Of a DNA stretch of 9,426 nt, positions 1-7,400 are shown in pieces. Source of the stretch: Kiritimatiellia bacterium (lineage in GTDB: Bacteria > Verrucomicrobiota > Kiritimatiellia > RFP12 > DVOR01); NCBI GenBank assembly GCA_017646485.1, contig JAGCML010000065.1, positions 1-9,426 of the forward strand. The letters run 5' to 3'. The notes under the pieces are model-generated. The model searched no databases and was not told where the DNA came from. It was given only the letters and a program-made list of their open reading frames with translations. A program made the translations under genes and the position numbers. Positions within the stretch are counted from its first letter, which is position 1. Each line of letters begins with the position of its first letter.

Positions 1-15
1 CCTTACCAACCAACA

Positions 16-190
16 GGGGGCGCCCCGCCCCCCGTGAGCACCAGTAAAAAGCATCCGTCAGGATGCGTAGCGTGCAGGACTCAGTCCTGCCTGAGGGGTG
101 TGGGGGCGAAGTTAGCCCCCACTGCTCTCCCCTTCCTTCTTTTTCTCCCTTTCTTCCTCCCTCCCCATCCTCTCCACCCTTTCTGTGCGA
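16..190 (+). repeat. Intergenic modular hairpin repeat, copy A
   Basis: In order: a 7-bp hairpin GGGGGCG/CGCCCCC (16-32); the linker CCCGTGAGCACCAGTAA (31-47, identical in copy C); hairpin GCATCC/GGATGC (51-66); the palindrome GCAGGACTCAGTCCTGC (74-90), part of a 23-base stretch (69-91) identical to the reverse complement of copy B; an 8-bp hairpin GTGGGGGC/GCCCCCAC (100-122); then a nearly pure pyrimidine tract to about 185. It lies just beyond the argD terminator and fills the non-coding left edge of the window. Two short open frames cross it, but their shared peptide is explained by the shared DNA. Confidence 0.85.
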
Positions 191-222
191 GTGTGAGCGA
201 AGGGCGATGGCGAGTAGAAAGA

Positions 223-254
223 AAAAGGTCGCGCACGATTGTGCGCGACCTTTT
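223..254 (-). terminator. Rho-independent terminator of the argJBD operon
   Basis: A perfect 14-bp inverted repeat (AAAAGGTCGCGCAC, 223-236, with 241-254) around a 4-base loop begins 20 bases after the argD stop. Read on the minus strand it is followed by a T-rich run (TTTTTCTTTC), the standard intrinsic terminator layout. Confidence 0.9.
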
Positions 255-274
255 CAACAATCCTGAAGGTTAAC

Positions 275-1468
275 TTATTCGCCAAAGAGCTGGTCGAAGG
301 AGTCAGCGATCATTTCGAGTGCTTCGCTGAGATTCTTTTCGCTGATGTTCAAAGGCGGCAAGAAACGCACAACGTGTGCACCAGCGGTGCAACAGAGTAC
401 GCCACCGAGGCGGCATTCTTCAACGATTTCAGCTGCGGAACCTTCCACAACCATGCCCACCAAGAGGCCACGGCCGCGCACTTCAAGGATCTGCGGATAG
501 GTATCCATCAAAGCCTCGAGGCCTTCGCGGAGCTGTTCGCCAACCTTGCGGGTATGCTCGAGCAGATTTTCCTTTTCAATGACATTGATCACGGCCAATG
601 CGGCGGCGCAGGCGCAAGGATTGCCACCAAAGGTGGTGCCGAGCATGCCGGGCTTCAAGAGGTCTGCCAAATCAGGACGTGCGAGCACTGCGCTGAGGGG
701 CAAACCGCCACCGAGCGCCTTTGCGAGGGTGAACATATCAGGCTTCACAGGGGTCTGCTCCCATGCGAACATCGAACCCGTGCGACCCATACCGGTCTGA
801 ATTTCATCCATTAAGAGGAGGAGATTCTTTTCCTTGCAGAGATCTGCGAGCCCCTGGAGGAATTCATTGGTTGCTTCAATGACGCCACCTTCGCCCTGGA
901 TGGGTTCCACCATGATTGCGACAGTCTTTTCGTTGATTGCAGCCTTGACGGACTCCAAATCATTGTAATCTGCGTATGCGAAACCTGTGGGCAAGGGGTC
1001 AAAGCCGTGCTGAATCTTTTCCTGAGCGGTAGCAGCGCACATTGCGAGGGTGCGACCATGGAAACCCTTGTTAAAGGTAATCACTTCATAACGGCCCGTG
1101 GGCTGACCCCAAAGGCGTGCAATCTTCACCATGTTTTCGTTCGCTTCAGCGCCAGAATTAGCGAAGAAGGACTTATAGCCGCCAGAGAGACGTGCGAGCG
1201 TCTGGGCGAGCGTGGCCATGTGCGGATTGTAGTAGAGGTTGGAAGCGTGTGCAAAATCCTTCAACTGCGCTTCGATGGCAGCGGTAATTTCAGGATGGCA
1301 GTGACCACAAGCCAGCGTGGCGATACCGGATGTCAAATCGTAATACTGAATGCCATCAATATCCAGAACTTTACTTCCCGCGCCGTGCTTCAGGGCAATC
1401 GCCGGAGCGTATGTCGGCATCACATACTGGTCGTAAAGGGAGGCAATTTCTTCTGTCTTCTTACTCAT
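275..1468 (-). CDS. argD: Acetylornithine aminotransferase (ArgD), PLP-dependent
   Basis: Class-III (ornithine/acetylornithine family) aminotransferase that interconverts N-acetylglutamate semialdehyde plus glutamate and N2-acetylornithine plus 2-oxoglutarate in cytosolic arginine synthesis. With the start chosen here it has 397 residues, the usual family length. Visible landmarks are FFANSGAEANE at 101-111 (PLP phosphate binding), the cofactor aspartate D221 in DEIQTGMGRTG, the Schiff-base lysine K250 in LAKALGGG, GTTFGGNP at 277-284 and RGRGLLVGM near 331-339. An in-frame ATG exists 72 nt upstream (1540). The ATG at 1468 is preferred because a GGAG lies 10 nt before it, the protein then begins as family members do, and it overlaps the argB stop by only 8 nt (ATGAGTAA), implying translational coupling. 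It is the last gene of the operon and a hairpin terminator follows at 223-254. The same enzyme family can also serve lysine synthesis (succinyl-diaminopimelate aminotransferase); the sequence cannot exclude a double role. Confidence 0.95.
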   Translation of the reverse strand: MSKKTEEIASLYDQYVMPTYAPAIALKHGAGSKVLDIDGIQYYDLTSGIATLACGHCHPEITAAIEAQLKDFAHASNLYYNPHMATLAQTLARLSGGYKSFFANSGAEANENMVKIARLWGQPTGRYEVITFNKGFHGRTLAMCAATAQEKIQHGFDPLPTGFAYADYNDLESVKAAINEKTVAIMVEPIQGEGGVIEATNEFLQGLADLCKEKNLLLLMDEIQTGMGRTGSMFAWEQTPVKPDMFTLAKALGGGLPLSAVLARPDLADLLKPGMLGTTFGGNPCACAAALAVINVIEKENLLEHTRKVGEQLREGLEALMDTYPQILEVRGRGLLVGMVVEGSAAEIVEECRLGGVLCCTAGAHVVRFLPPLNISEKNLSEALEMIADSFDQLFGE

Positions 1469-2348
1469 CGGCTTTAATCTCCGTTCCCACGCCTTGTTTG
1501 GTAAAGATTTCGAGCAATAACGAGTGGGGCATGCGCCCATCTACGAGGTGCACACGCTGCACACCCGCCTCAATTGCCTCGACGCAGCTGTCAATCTTCG
1601 GCAACATACCACCGCTGATGACGCCATCATCTTTGAGTTTTTGTACGTCTCCCAGGCGCAGCGTGGAGATGAGCGACCCAGGATCGTTGACGTCGCGCAG
1701 GAGGCCTGGGACATCGGATATGAAAACAAGTTTCCGCACGCGCATTGCCTTTGCGATAGCCACAGCAGCAATGTCGGCATTGACATTATAAAGGAGTCCT
1801 GCTTCTTCACCCACGCCCAAAGGAGTAATCACAGGGATGACGCCGGCATCGGTCATCTGAGCGATGGCCTCAGTCTTCACACGCACGGGTTCACCCACGT
1901 AACCCCAGTCCAGCGTAGCGCCAGTTTCGGGGTCCGTACCAGTGACCTTGCGAACGGTCATCACCCAGTCGCCATGAAGGGGACGGGCAAGCACATGGAA
2001 ATTGTTATTGAGCAAACGCAGGATATTGGCATTCACTTCATGCTTAATCACCTGCTCTACCACGGAAATACTGCGCTCATCGGTGACGCGAAGCCCCTGA
2101 ACGAAGTTCGGCGGAATCCCTTCGCGTTCCATTGCGCGGCTGATGGCCTTACCACCGCCATGCACTAAAATCACCTTAATCCCGACGGTCCGCATAAAAG
2201 CGATATCACTCAGGAGGCGCATCAAGTTCTCAGGGGATTCTTGAACGCTACCACCGACCTTTACGACCACCAAGCTTCCGCTGAAGTCTTGGATATACGG
2301 CACAGCCTCAATCAGTACGGAGGCTTTCTCAATGTACTGTTGCATCAT
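1461..2348 (-). CDS. argB: N-acetylglutamate kinase (ArgB), arginine-sensitive type
   Basis: Amino-acid kinase family enzyme that phosphorylates N-acetyl-L-glutamate with ATP, the second step of arginine synthesis, in the cytosol. It has 295 residues, typical length. Landmarks are VVKVGGSV with K30 (phosphate binding), HGGGKAI at 63-69, GLRVTD at 85-90, the glycine-rich NVNADIAA with D182, VFISDVPGLL near 198-207 and GGMLPKI with K231; the lysines and aspartate match the known catalytic set. About 25 residues precede the first core strand and include an ALPYI-like segment (EAVPYIQDF), as in the N-helix of hexameric kinases that are feedback-inhibited by arginine; shorter E. coli-type enzymes lack it. 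The start ATG overlaps the argJ TGA by 4 nt (ATGA), with GGAG 8 nt upstream inside argJ, so the two are probably translationally coupled. A second Met codon follows immediately and could also be used. Confidence 0.96.
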   Translation of the reverse strand: MMQQYIEKASVLIEAVPYIQDFSGSLVVVKVGGSVQESPENLMRLLSDIAFMRTVGIKVILVHGGGKAISRAMEREGIPPNFVQGLRVTDERSISVVEQVIKHEVNANILRLLNNNFHVLARPLHGDWVMTVRKVTGTDPETGATLDWGYVGEPVRVKTEAIAQMTDAGVIPVITPLGVGEEAGLLYNVNADIAAVAIAKAMRVRKLVFISDVPGLLRDVNDPGSLISTLRLGDVQKLKDDGVISGGMLPKIDSCVEAIEAGVQRVHLVDGRMPHSLLLEIFTKQGVGTEIKADE

Positions 2349-3568
2349 GTGGTGTACTCCGCATTAATTTTCACGTATTCAAAGGTAAAGTCACAGGTGT
2401 AAATTGTGTCGGCGCCATCGCCTAAACCCAAATCCACCGAAACATCAAATTCGCGCGCCTTCATCAATTCCTGCATCGCAGCAAGTTTGGCCTCATCTGC
2501 CACCTTACCGCAATCATAAGCGCACACATCACCGTAGAAAATGCGCACTTTGTAGGCATCCACCTCGGCACCCGAGTAACCCGTGGCGCAGATGACACGG
2601 CCCCAATTGGGGTCTAAACCAAACCAAGAGGTCTTCACGAGCGGCGAACGTGCAATGGCACGCGCCACCAAATGGGCATCTGCGTCAGTCTTTGCACCGG
2701 TCACCTTAACCGTCACAAACTTGCTCACGCCTTCGCCATCCATCACAATCTGTTTCGCCAATGCCGTGCAGACAGCCTTTAATGCCGCCGCAAATGCCGG
2801 CGCATCAGGGTGAGACGCATTGAGGATGTTGTTCCCCGCCTGACCATTAGCAAGGCAAATCAACGTGTCATTCGTGGATTCATCACCATCCACCACCACA
2901 CGATTGAAACTCACATCCGCCGCAGCCTTCAAGGTTTGCTGCAACCATGCTGGATCCACCGCCGCATCGGTCGTGACATAGGCCAACATCGTTGCCATCA
3001 TCGGCTCAATCATGCCAGCACCCTTGCACATGCCGCCCAATGTAACGGTCTTGCCGTCAATCTGCACCGAAACAGCAGCACGCTTGGGCAAGGTGTCCGT
3101 GGTCATAATGGCGCGGCTCGCCGCTTCATCGGCATCAGCACCACGCGCTAAAACGCCTGCCGCCTTCTTCATGCCAGCAATAATGCGATCCACAGGAAGC
3201 AACGTACCAATCACGCCCGTACTCGAAACCAAAACCTCTGCAGACGGAATCTTCAAGTAGTCAGCCGTTGCATCCGCAATCGTACGCGCATCCGCTAAGC
3301 CCTGTTCGCCAGTGCAAGCATTCGCACAGCCTGTGTTGACGACAATCGCACGTGCACAAGGAGTTGCAGACAATTTCTCACGGTCCAACACTACCGGTGC
3401 TGCCGCCACTAAATTCGTCGTGAACACCCCCGCTGCCACACAGGGAACGTCTGACCAAATCAACGCCACATCGCGTCGATTTGCATACTTCACCCCAGCC
3501 TCCACGCCTGCTGCGTGAAAGCCCTGTGCAGAGGTAATACCACCCGTTAGGAACGTGATTTGTTCCAT
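2345..3568 (-). CDS. argJ: Glutamate N-acetyltransferase / amino-acid acetyltransferase (ArgJ)
   Basis: Self-cleaving N-terminal-nucleophile enzyme that moves the acetyl group from N-acetylornithine to glutamate, recycling acetyl in arginine synthesis; bifunctional members also use acetyl-CoA. It has 407 residues, normal for the family. The processing site is visible as KGAGMIEPMMATML, with T193 as the expected nucleophile freed by cleavage after A192; this gives an alpha chain of 192 and a beta chain of 215 residues. The oxyanion-hole pair T117-G118 sits in VSSTGVIG. The beta chain has NRVVVDGDESTNDT, WFGLDPNWGRV and the characteristic ending INAEYTT. The residue before MATML is Met where many homologues have Asn, a small deviation. 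It is the first gene of the operon, with a strong AAGGAG 7 nt before ATG. With no argA or argE in view, whether it is mono- or bifunctional cannot be settled from sequence alone. Confidence 0.96.
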   Translation of the reverse strand: MEQITFLTGGITSAQGFHAAGVEAGVKYANRRDVALIWSDVPCVAAGVFTTNLVAAAPVVLDREKLSATPCARAIVVNTGCANACTGEQGLADARTIADATADYLKIPSAEVLVSSTGVIGTLLPVDRIIAGMKKAAGVLARGADADEAASRAIMTTDTLPKRAAVSVQIDGKTVTLGGMCKGAGMIEPMMATMLAYVTTDAAVDPAWLQQTLKAAADVSFNRVVVDGDESTNDTLICLANGQAGNNILNASHPDAPAFAAALKAVCTALAKQIVMDGEGVSKFVTVKVTGAKTDADAHLVARAIARSPLVKTSWFGLDPNWGRVICATGYSGAEVDAYKVRIFYGDVCAYDCGKVADEAKLAAMQELMKAREFDVSVDLGLGDGADTIYTCDFTFEYVKINAEYTT

Positions 3569-3575
3569 ACTCTGA

Positions 3576-3581
3576 CTCCTT
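3576..3581 (-). promoter_or_regulatory. Ribosome binding site of argJ
   Basis: AAGGAG lies 7 nt upstream of the argJ ATG on the minus strand. It is a near-perfect anti-16S match and fixes the start codon at 3568. Confidence 0.85.
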
Positions 3582-3655
3582 GTTTGCCTATAAACATATA
3601 AAGTATGCCAAAAAACATCCCCTCGCGCAACACACTAACCTCAAAAACATCCCCT
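3582..3655 (-). promoter_or_regulatory. argJ leader: AT-rich promoter region with a 13-base direct repeat
   Basis: Between the repeat element and argJ lies an AT-rich stretch; on the minus strand it includes TTGGCA (3611-3606) and two TTTATA boxes (3602-3597 and 3594-3589). No -35/-10 pair has ideal spacing, so the exact promoter is not assigned. The 13-mer AAAAACATCCCCT (plus strand) occurs exactly twice, at 3611-3623 and 3643-3655, 32 bp apart start to start, close to three helical turns. This suggests a regulator binding twice on the same DNA face. No classical ARG-box palindrome (TGAAT...ATTCA) was found here. Confidence 0.5.
3611..3655. repeat. Two exact 13-bp direct repeats (possible operator)
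   Basis: AAAAACATCCCCT stands at 3611-3623 and again at 3643-3655, with unrelated sequence (including GCGCAACACACTAACC) between. The copies sit 43 and 75 bases upstream of the argJ start codon. Seen directly; a regulatory role is inferred. Confidence 0.7.
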
Positions 3656-3707
3656 AAAATGCACTTTTATCCACTAATTCCCCCAGTAAGTGAGCGAGAA
3701 CCGTGCG

Positions 3708-3798
3708 AAAGAAGGGAGATGTAAGGAGAAAGGAGAGAGAAGAGAGAAGTAAGGAGTAAGAAGAAAGGAGCGAGGAGAAAGGAGGAAGGAACGAGGGG
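3708..3798. repeat. Heptamer tandem array, consensus (A/T)AAGGAG
   Basis: From 3722 to 3798 the plus strand divides into eleven consecutive 7-mers, almost all purine: TAAGGAG, AAAGGAG, AGAGAAG, AGAGAAG, TAAGGAG, TAAGAAG, AAAGGAG, CGAGGAG, AAAGGAG, GAAGGAA and CGAGGGG. Two more degenerate units precede (AAAGAAG, GGAGATG). The unit equals a Shine-Dalgarno core on the plus strand and the 16S tail-like CTCCTTT on the minus strand. The matching tract in copy A is pyrimidine-rich but its 7-base period is much weaker. Confidence 0.8.
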
Positions 3799-3897
3799 GT
3801 GAAGAACGAAGCGTGATGGGGGGCTTGCGCAGCCCCACACCCTGCGGCAGGACTGAGTCCTGCACGCTGGACATCCTGGGGATGTGATTCAAGTGCT
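3708..3897 (-). repeat. Intergenic modular hairpin repeat, copy B (inverted)
   Basis: Same architecture as copy A on the opposite strand. There is a GAGCAC word near 3892-3897. Hairpin ACATCC/GGATGT (3871-3885) has its outer pair changed from G-C to A-T relative to copy A, with pairing kept. The 17-bp palindrome lies at 3847-3863, a hairpin GGGGCT/AGCCCC at 3820-3836, and then a purine-rich (plus strand) tract at 3708-3798. It lies upstream of the argJ promoter, so copies A and B bracket the arg operon as inverted repeats with tracts facing inward. Confidence 0.85.
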
Positions 3898-4033
3898 CAG
3901 GGAAAGTGAAAAGCGACGACACTTCTAAATGATAGGCAAGAAAATAATAGGCCATGAGAAATAGACAAGCAGTCTACGGACTACATCTCAAATAGGTTAA
4001 GGATAGACAATCATCCCCGCTCCCCAACTACGC
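3898..4033. other. Intergenic stretch with nothing recognised
   Basis: An AT-rich stretch of about 135 bases lies between copy B and the hairpin array. It holds a weak inverted repeat TAGAC/GTCTA (3962-3976) and the 8-mer ATAGACAA twice (3961-3968, 4003-4010). No tRNA, convincing promoter or gene is seen. It could hold a plus-strand promoter for the hairpin array, but no good -35/-10 pair was found. Confidence 0.4.
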
Positions 4034-4279
4034 CCACAGGATCGCAGGTGTGGATATATGCGCCCGAGCCCGCAGGGCTGGGAAATCCACAGTGGCGGAG
4101 CCACGTAATCCACTGCGGCGAAGCCGCACCCGTGAGCACCAGTAAGAGCATCCGCAGGATGCGAAGCGTGCAGGACAAAGTGACTACGCCACAGTGGCCA
4201 GTGCGCTCGCAGTGCTCGCTTTTAGTGGCGAGGGGGCGCCTATGGCGCAGGACGGCCTACAAACGACGGGGACACCCCG
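4034..4279 (+). repeat. Hairpin array with repeat copy C (partial copy lacking the pyrimidine tract)
   Basis: At least six short perfect stems with three-base loops occur in about 215 bases: AGCCC-GCA-GGGCT (4067-4079), GTGGC-GGA-GCCAC (4092-4104), TGCGGC-GAA-GCCGCA (4114-4128), GCATCC-GCA-GGATGC (4148-4162), GCGCC-TAT-GGCGC (4236-4248) and CGGGG-ACA-CCCCG (4267-4279). There are also CCACA/TGTGG (4034-4053), the palindrome GCCACAGTGGC (4188-4198) and CTCGC/GCGAG (4215-4232). The copy C core is the linker CCCGTGAGCACCAGTAA (4129-4145), the GCATCC hairpin and AGCGTGCAGGAC (4165-4176); after this the palindrome is broken. No coding potential is seen. Confidence 0.8.
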
Positions 4280-4329
4280 AACCCAGGCCTCTAATCCACT
4301 CATCCACCGCAGGCCCTGCTCATGTACTC

Positions 4330-4352
4330 CCTCTTCATCTTAATAGAAGAGG
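4330..4352. other. 7-bp inverted repeat next to the giant gene's terminator
   Basis: CCTCTTC (4330-4336) and GAAGAGG (4346-4352) enclose a 9-base loop. No T-run follows on either strand, so it is not called a terminator. It may be part of the 3' structure of either transcript or chance. Confidence 0.35.
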
Positions 4353-4383
4353 ATGGGAATAGCGTAAATGGGTGTGGGGAATA

Positions 4384-4417
4384 AAACCGAAGGGCACCGT
4401 TTGGTGCCCTTCGGTTT
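4384..4417 (-). terminator. Strong terminator of the giant gene, probably bidirectional
   Basis: A perfect 15-bp stem (AAACCGAAGGGCACC at 4384-4398 with 4403-4417) and 4-base loop lie 19 bases past the giant gene's stop. On the minus strand the stem ends in TTT followed by TATTCC. On the plus strand it is followed by GGTTTTGTTTTGG, so it could also stop plus-strand transcripts coming from the hairpin array to its left. Confidence 0.9.
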
Positions 4418-4436
4418 GGTTTTGTTTTGGTTAGGG

Positions 4437-7400
4437 TTACTGCACAATGAGGATGAAGCGGGCGCTCTTACGATAGAGGTAGAGGCCGTCAGCCTTCTTG
4501 CGGAGCGAGTAGCCCTCTTGTGGTTCACCATTCATGGTGACGTTTGCCGTGCCGTTAATCTTCTGGCCACCGCTGAGGTTGGACCAACCCAACACCTTGA
4601 TGCCCGATGCGATTGCACCCTCTTCAAGGTCCACATTCACGGTAATCTTGACCTCATCATCGCCCTCCACGACGGCGGGCAATTCAAGTTTCTCTGTAGA
4701 AACCAGAGACGACCAAGTCTTGCCCTGAGCATCCTTACGCACCATCACATTGAGTTCTGCGCCAGGCTGCAAGGCGAGCGTACCCTGAATCTTCATTTCG
4801 CCGGGGATGACTTCGTTGGAGAGGCGGTTGCCCTCCAACACACGCTGACCATAGTAGGTGGCAGAGAGTGCAGCACCTGCAGGCACAGAGATCGTGCGAC
4901 CGAGCGAACCGAGGGTGCCGTTACCCATCAAGAGGCCGCCGGCCTGTACGGAGACGTCACCCGTCCAAGTGCCGGTGATTTCAGCAGCAGCCTTGTCACC
5001 GATTGCGATCGTACCCAATGCAGCATTTGTGGAGATGCCCGCATAACGGAAGTAGGTGCGATCTGCCTGACCGGCATTCACCACATCCAAACCGATACGA
5101 ATATCGCCTGCGGTCGGAGTGGTTGCGCCCATGAAGTTACCGCCAAAGGGCTTCACCTGACCGAGAGCCGTCTGATTAGATGCAACCGTCAAGATGCGTT
5201 CCTTGCTCCAATTCAAGTCTGCAAGGAGATCAATGACGGGTTCCACACCAATCACGCCTGTACCAGAGAGTTCAGAGACCACCAACTGATCATCGGCCTG
5301 AGCCTGAGCACCCAACCAGAGTGCAGTTGCGGCAAGGTCATTTTCGGAGGACATTTCCAACTTAAAGCCAGGCTTCAAGACATCCGCATTCGGATCAATA
5401 ATCATGTGACCCTTCTTCGGCTGATAACGGAGCGTGTCCACAGCGATTGCAGGCGTCGGCATGCCGGCCGATGCACCCAAACGCGGTGCGCGGTCAGAAG
5501 CAGACGGAGCAGAGGCGCCCCAAATCAAGAGGCCCTGAGCGGTTGCTGCGCCAGCGTTCACATTCATGGACACCGTGCCAGCAGACGAATAGGCACCACC
5601 GAGCGTCAAGGTCGCGCCATCAGCCACCGTCATAGCGGGCGTGAGGGAATACTGTTCATCTGCCAAGAGATTGAGCGTACCCTGTTCCACCGTGAGCGCC
5701 TTCAACTTGTTCACGGGGTCTGTAATGGAGAGCGAGCCAGTACCAGACTGAACAATTTCACCCTTACCATCACCTTCCAACAAGCCCTTCAACGTACGTG
5801 TCGAGGTGCCAGAGAAACGCAAGATCGTGTCATCACCTGCCACAGTGACAGGCTTGGTGAAGTCACCCGAGGAGGCTTCGAAGAGACCGGTGAATTCCGT
5901 TTCACCACCGAGCACACGAAGTGCGCCATCGCGACCAAAGATGGTCGGACGCGTCACCGTCAACTTGCCCGAGCCAGCCTTGAGGAAGTCGCCACTCACA
6001 TTGAGATTGGCAGCACCACGCGAGGACTTCAAGGTGTAGTCGAGGTTGTTATTCGCATAGAAGGAGGTCAAGGTCTGCTCATTGGCGAGCGTCCAGTCCA
6101 AGGTGCGAGCTTCTTCAGGAATTTCCTCATTCGTCACAGGGCTGACGTCCTGCAACTTCACGGCGACTTCCATGCCCGTGGGCCATTCGGTCAAAGCATC
6201 CGGAGCCTTCGAATCCACCCAGAAGGCCTTAGCCCAGTTGCCATTACCGCCGGCATCTTCATTACCAGCCCAGGTGTAGTAACCCTCTGCACCGAAGCGC
6301 TGGAGCGAAACTTCATTACCATTGTCACGCAAGGTCCAGCCCTGCTCTGCCCAAGTAACGAGTTTGTCGCCGCCCAACTGGAAGGAGCCACCCACGCGCA
6401 TGCCAGCATCGAAGGAGACCAACTGAATGCTATTACCAAGTGCGGCATCCGTAGGATCAAGCGCATCCAAGTCAATCGTAATCACACCACCGACATTCGT
6501 CTTCTGGGTGAAGTGGACGCGACCATTCTGCGAACCGTATGCAAAGACCACGCGGTCGGCCAAGGTGGTCGGAGCAGAGATGGTCGTGACCGAAGAAGCG
6601 CAATCCAAGATGGCACCTGCATTCAAGGTCAAGCGACCAGCGGTTTCAGAGTCACCGCCGAGCACCACGCGACCGCCGCCGAGCAACAAGGTTGCGCCAG
6701 CTTCCACAGTCCATTCCGGAACGATTGCGCTGGTATTGGAGATCGAGACGCCACCATCAAGGAAGAGCGTACCGCCACGCACCGTTACCGGCACTTCAGC
6801 CATGAAGGAATTCATGCGCAAGAGACCTGCACCTGTCTTCGTCAAGGCCGCAGTCGAGGCGATAGTTGATTCATCAGCCAAGTCCCAAGTACCGCCCAAG
6901 GTCAACTCAGCAGAGGCAGGAACGTTAATCGAAAGGGCATTATCCAACTTCGCTGAGCCCGTACCAAAGGTGGCCTTCGAGAGCACCGTGGAGTCCGTGG
7001 TCGTTACATTAATCGTACCACGGATGCGAGCGCCATCTGCAGTAGAGACCATCGCACCTTGGGTTTCATCTGCGACAAGCGTCCATGCGACATTCGCAGC
7101 AGCGCCCATCGCATATTCTTCTGTCACATCCACCTGTGCACCAGCAGCCACCTTAATTGCACGATTACTCTGATTGAATCCAGCAAAGCCGAGATCAGAA
7201 GCCATCACCAAGGTGCCCTTTGCCACATCCAAGTTCAACTCGCTATCAACCGTAGACTGAATCGTCACCACATTCTCTTCACCGGTCACACGAAGCGTAC
7301 CTTCGCCTGTGACCTTACCCGTGAAGATCTGTTGCAACGGATTATACTTACCATTAATAGTAGCCAACGTTTCCTGAGAAGCTTCAAGCGCATATTCAAG

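Noticed and set aside
34..273. Short open frames in copy A (34-273, 63-266), copy B (3674-3955, minus) and copy C (4048-4362), with a shared peptide start M-x-SVQDSVLP or MRSVQD
   Set aside because: The shared peptide follows from the conserved palindrome DNA. Downstream residues are low-complexity translation of the pyrimidine tract and diverge, there is no ribosome binding site, and the frame in A runs through the argD terminator. Likely to be miscalled as small proteins.
1469..1540. Upstream argD start at 1540
   Set aside because: It would overlap argB by 80 nt and add 24 residues foreign to the family; the ATG at 1468 has a GGAG at good spacing.
3582..3700. Classical ArgR ARG box upstream of argJ
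   Set aside because: No TGAAT/ATTCA-type 18-bp palindrome was found; only the unrelated 13-bp direct repeat is present.
3708..3798. CRISPR array
   Set aside because: Units are 7 bases with no spacers; this is a tandem micro-repeat.
16..3897. Composite transposon carrying argJBD
   Set aside because: No transposase gene, target-site duplication or highly similar end repeats are visible; the copies have diverged outside the palindrome.
3898..4383. tRNA or other standard structured RNA gene in the large gap
   Set aside because: The hairpins are all independent short stems; there is no cloverleaf, CCA end or known riboswitch core.
4368..6869. 833-codon plus-strand open frame opposite the giant gene
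   Set aside because: It is antisense to a frame with clear repeat motifs. Its own product is a His/Arg/Cys-rich mix with no domain, and it starts inside a terminator region. Codon bias of the real gene keeps this frame open.
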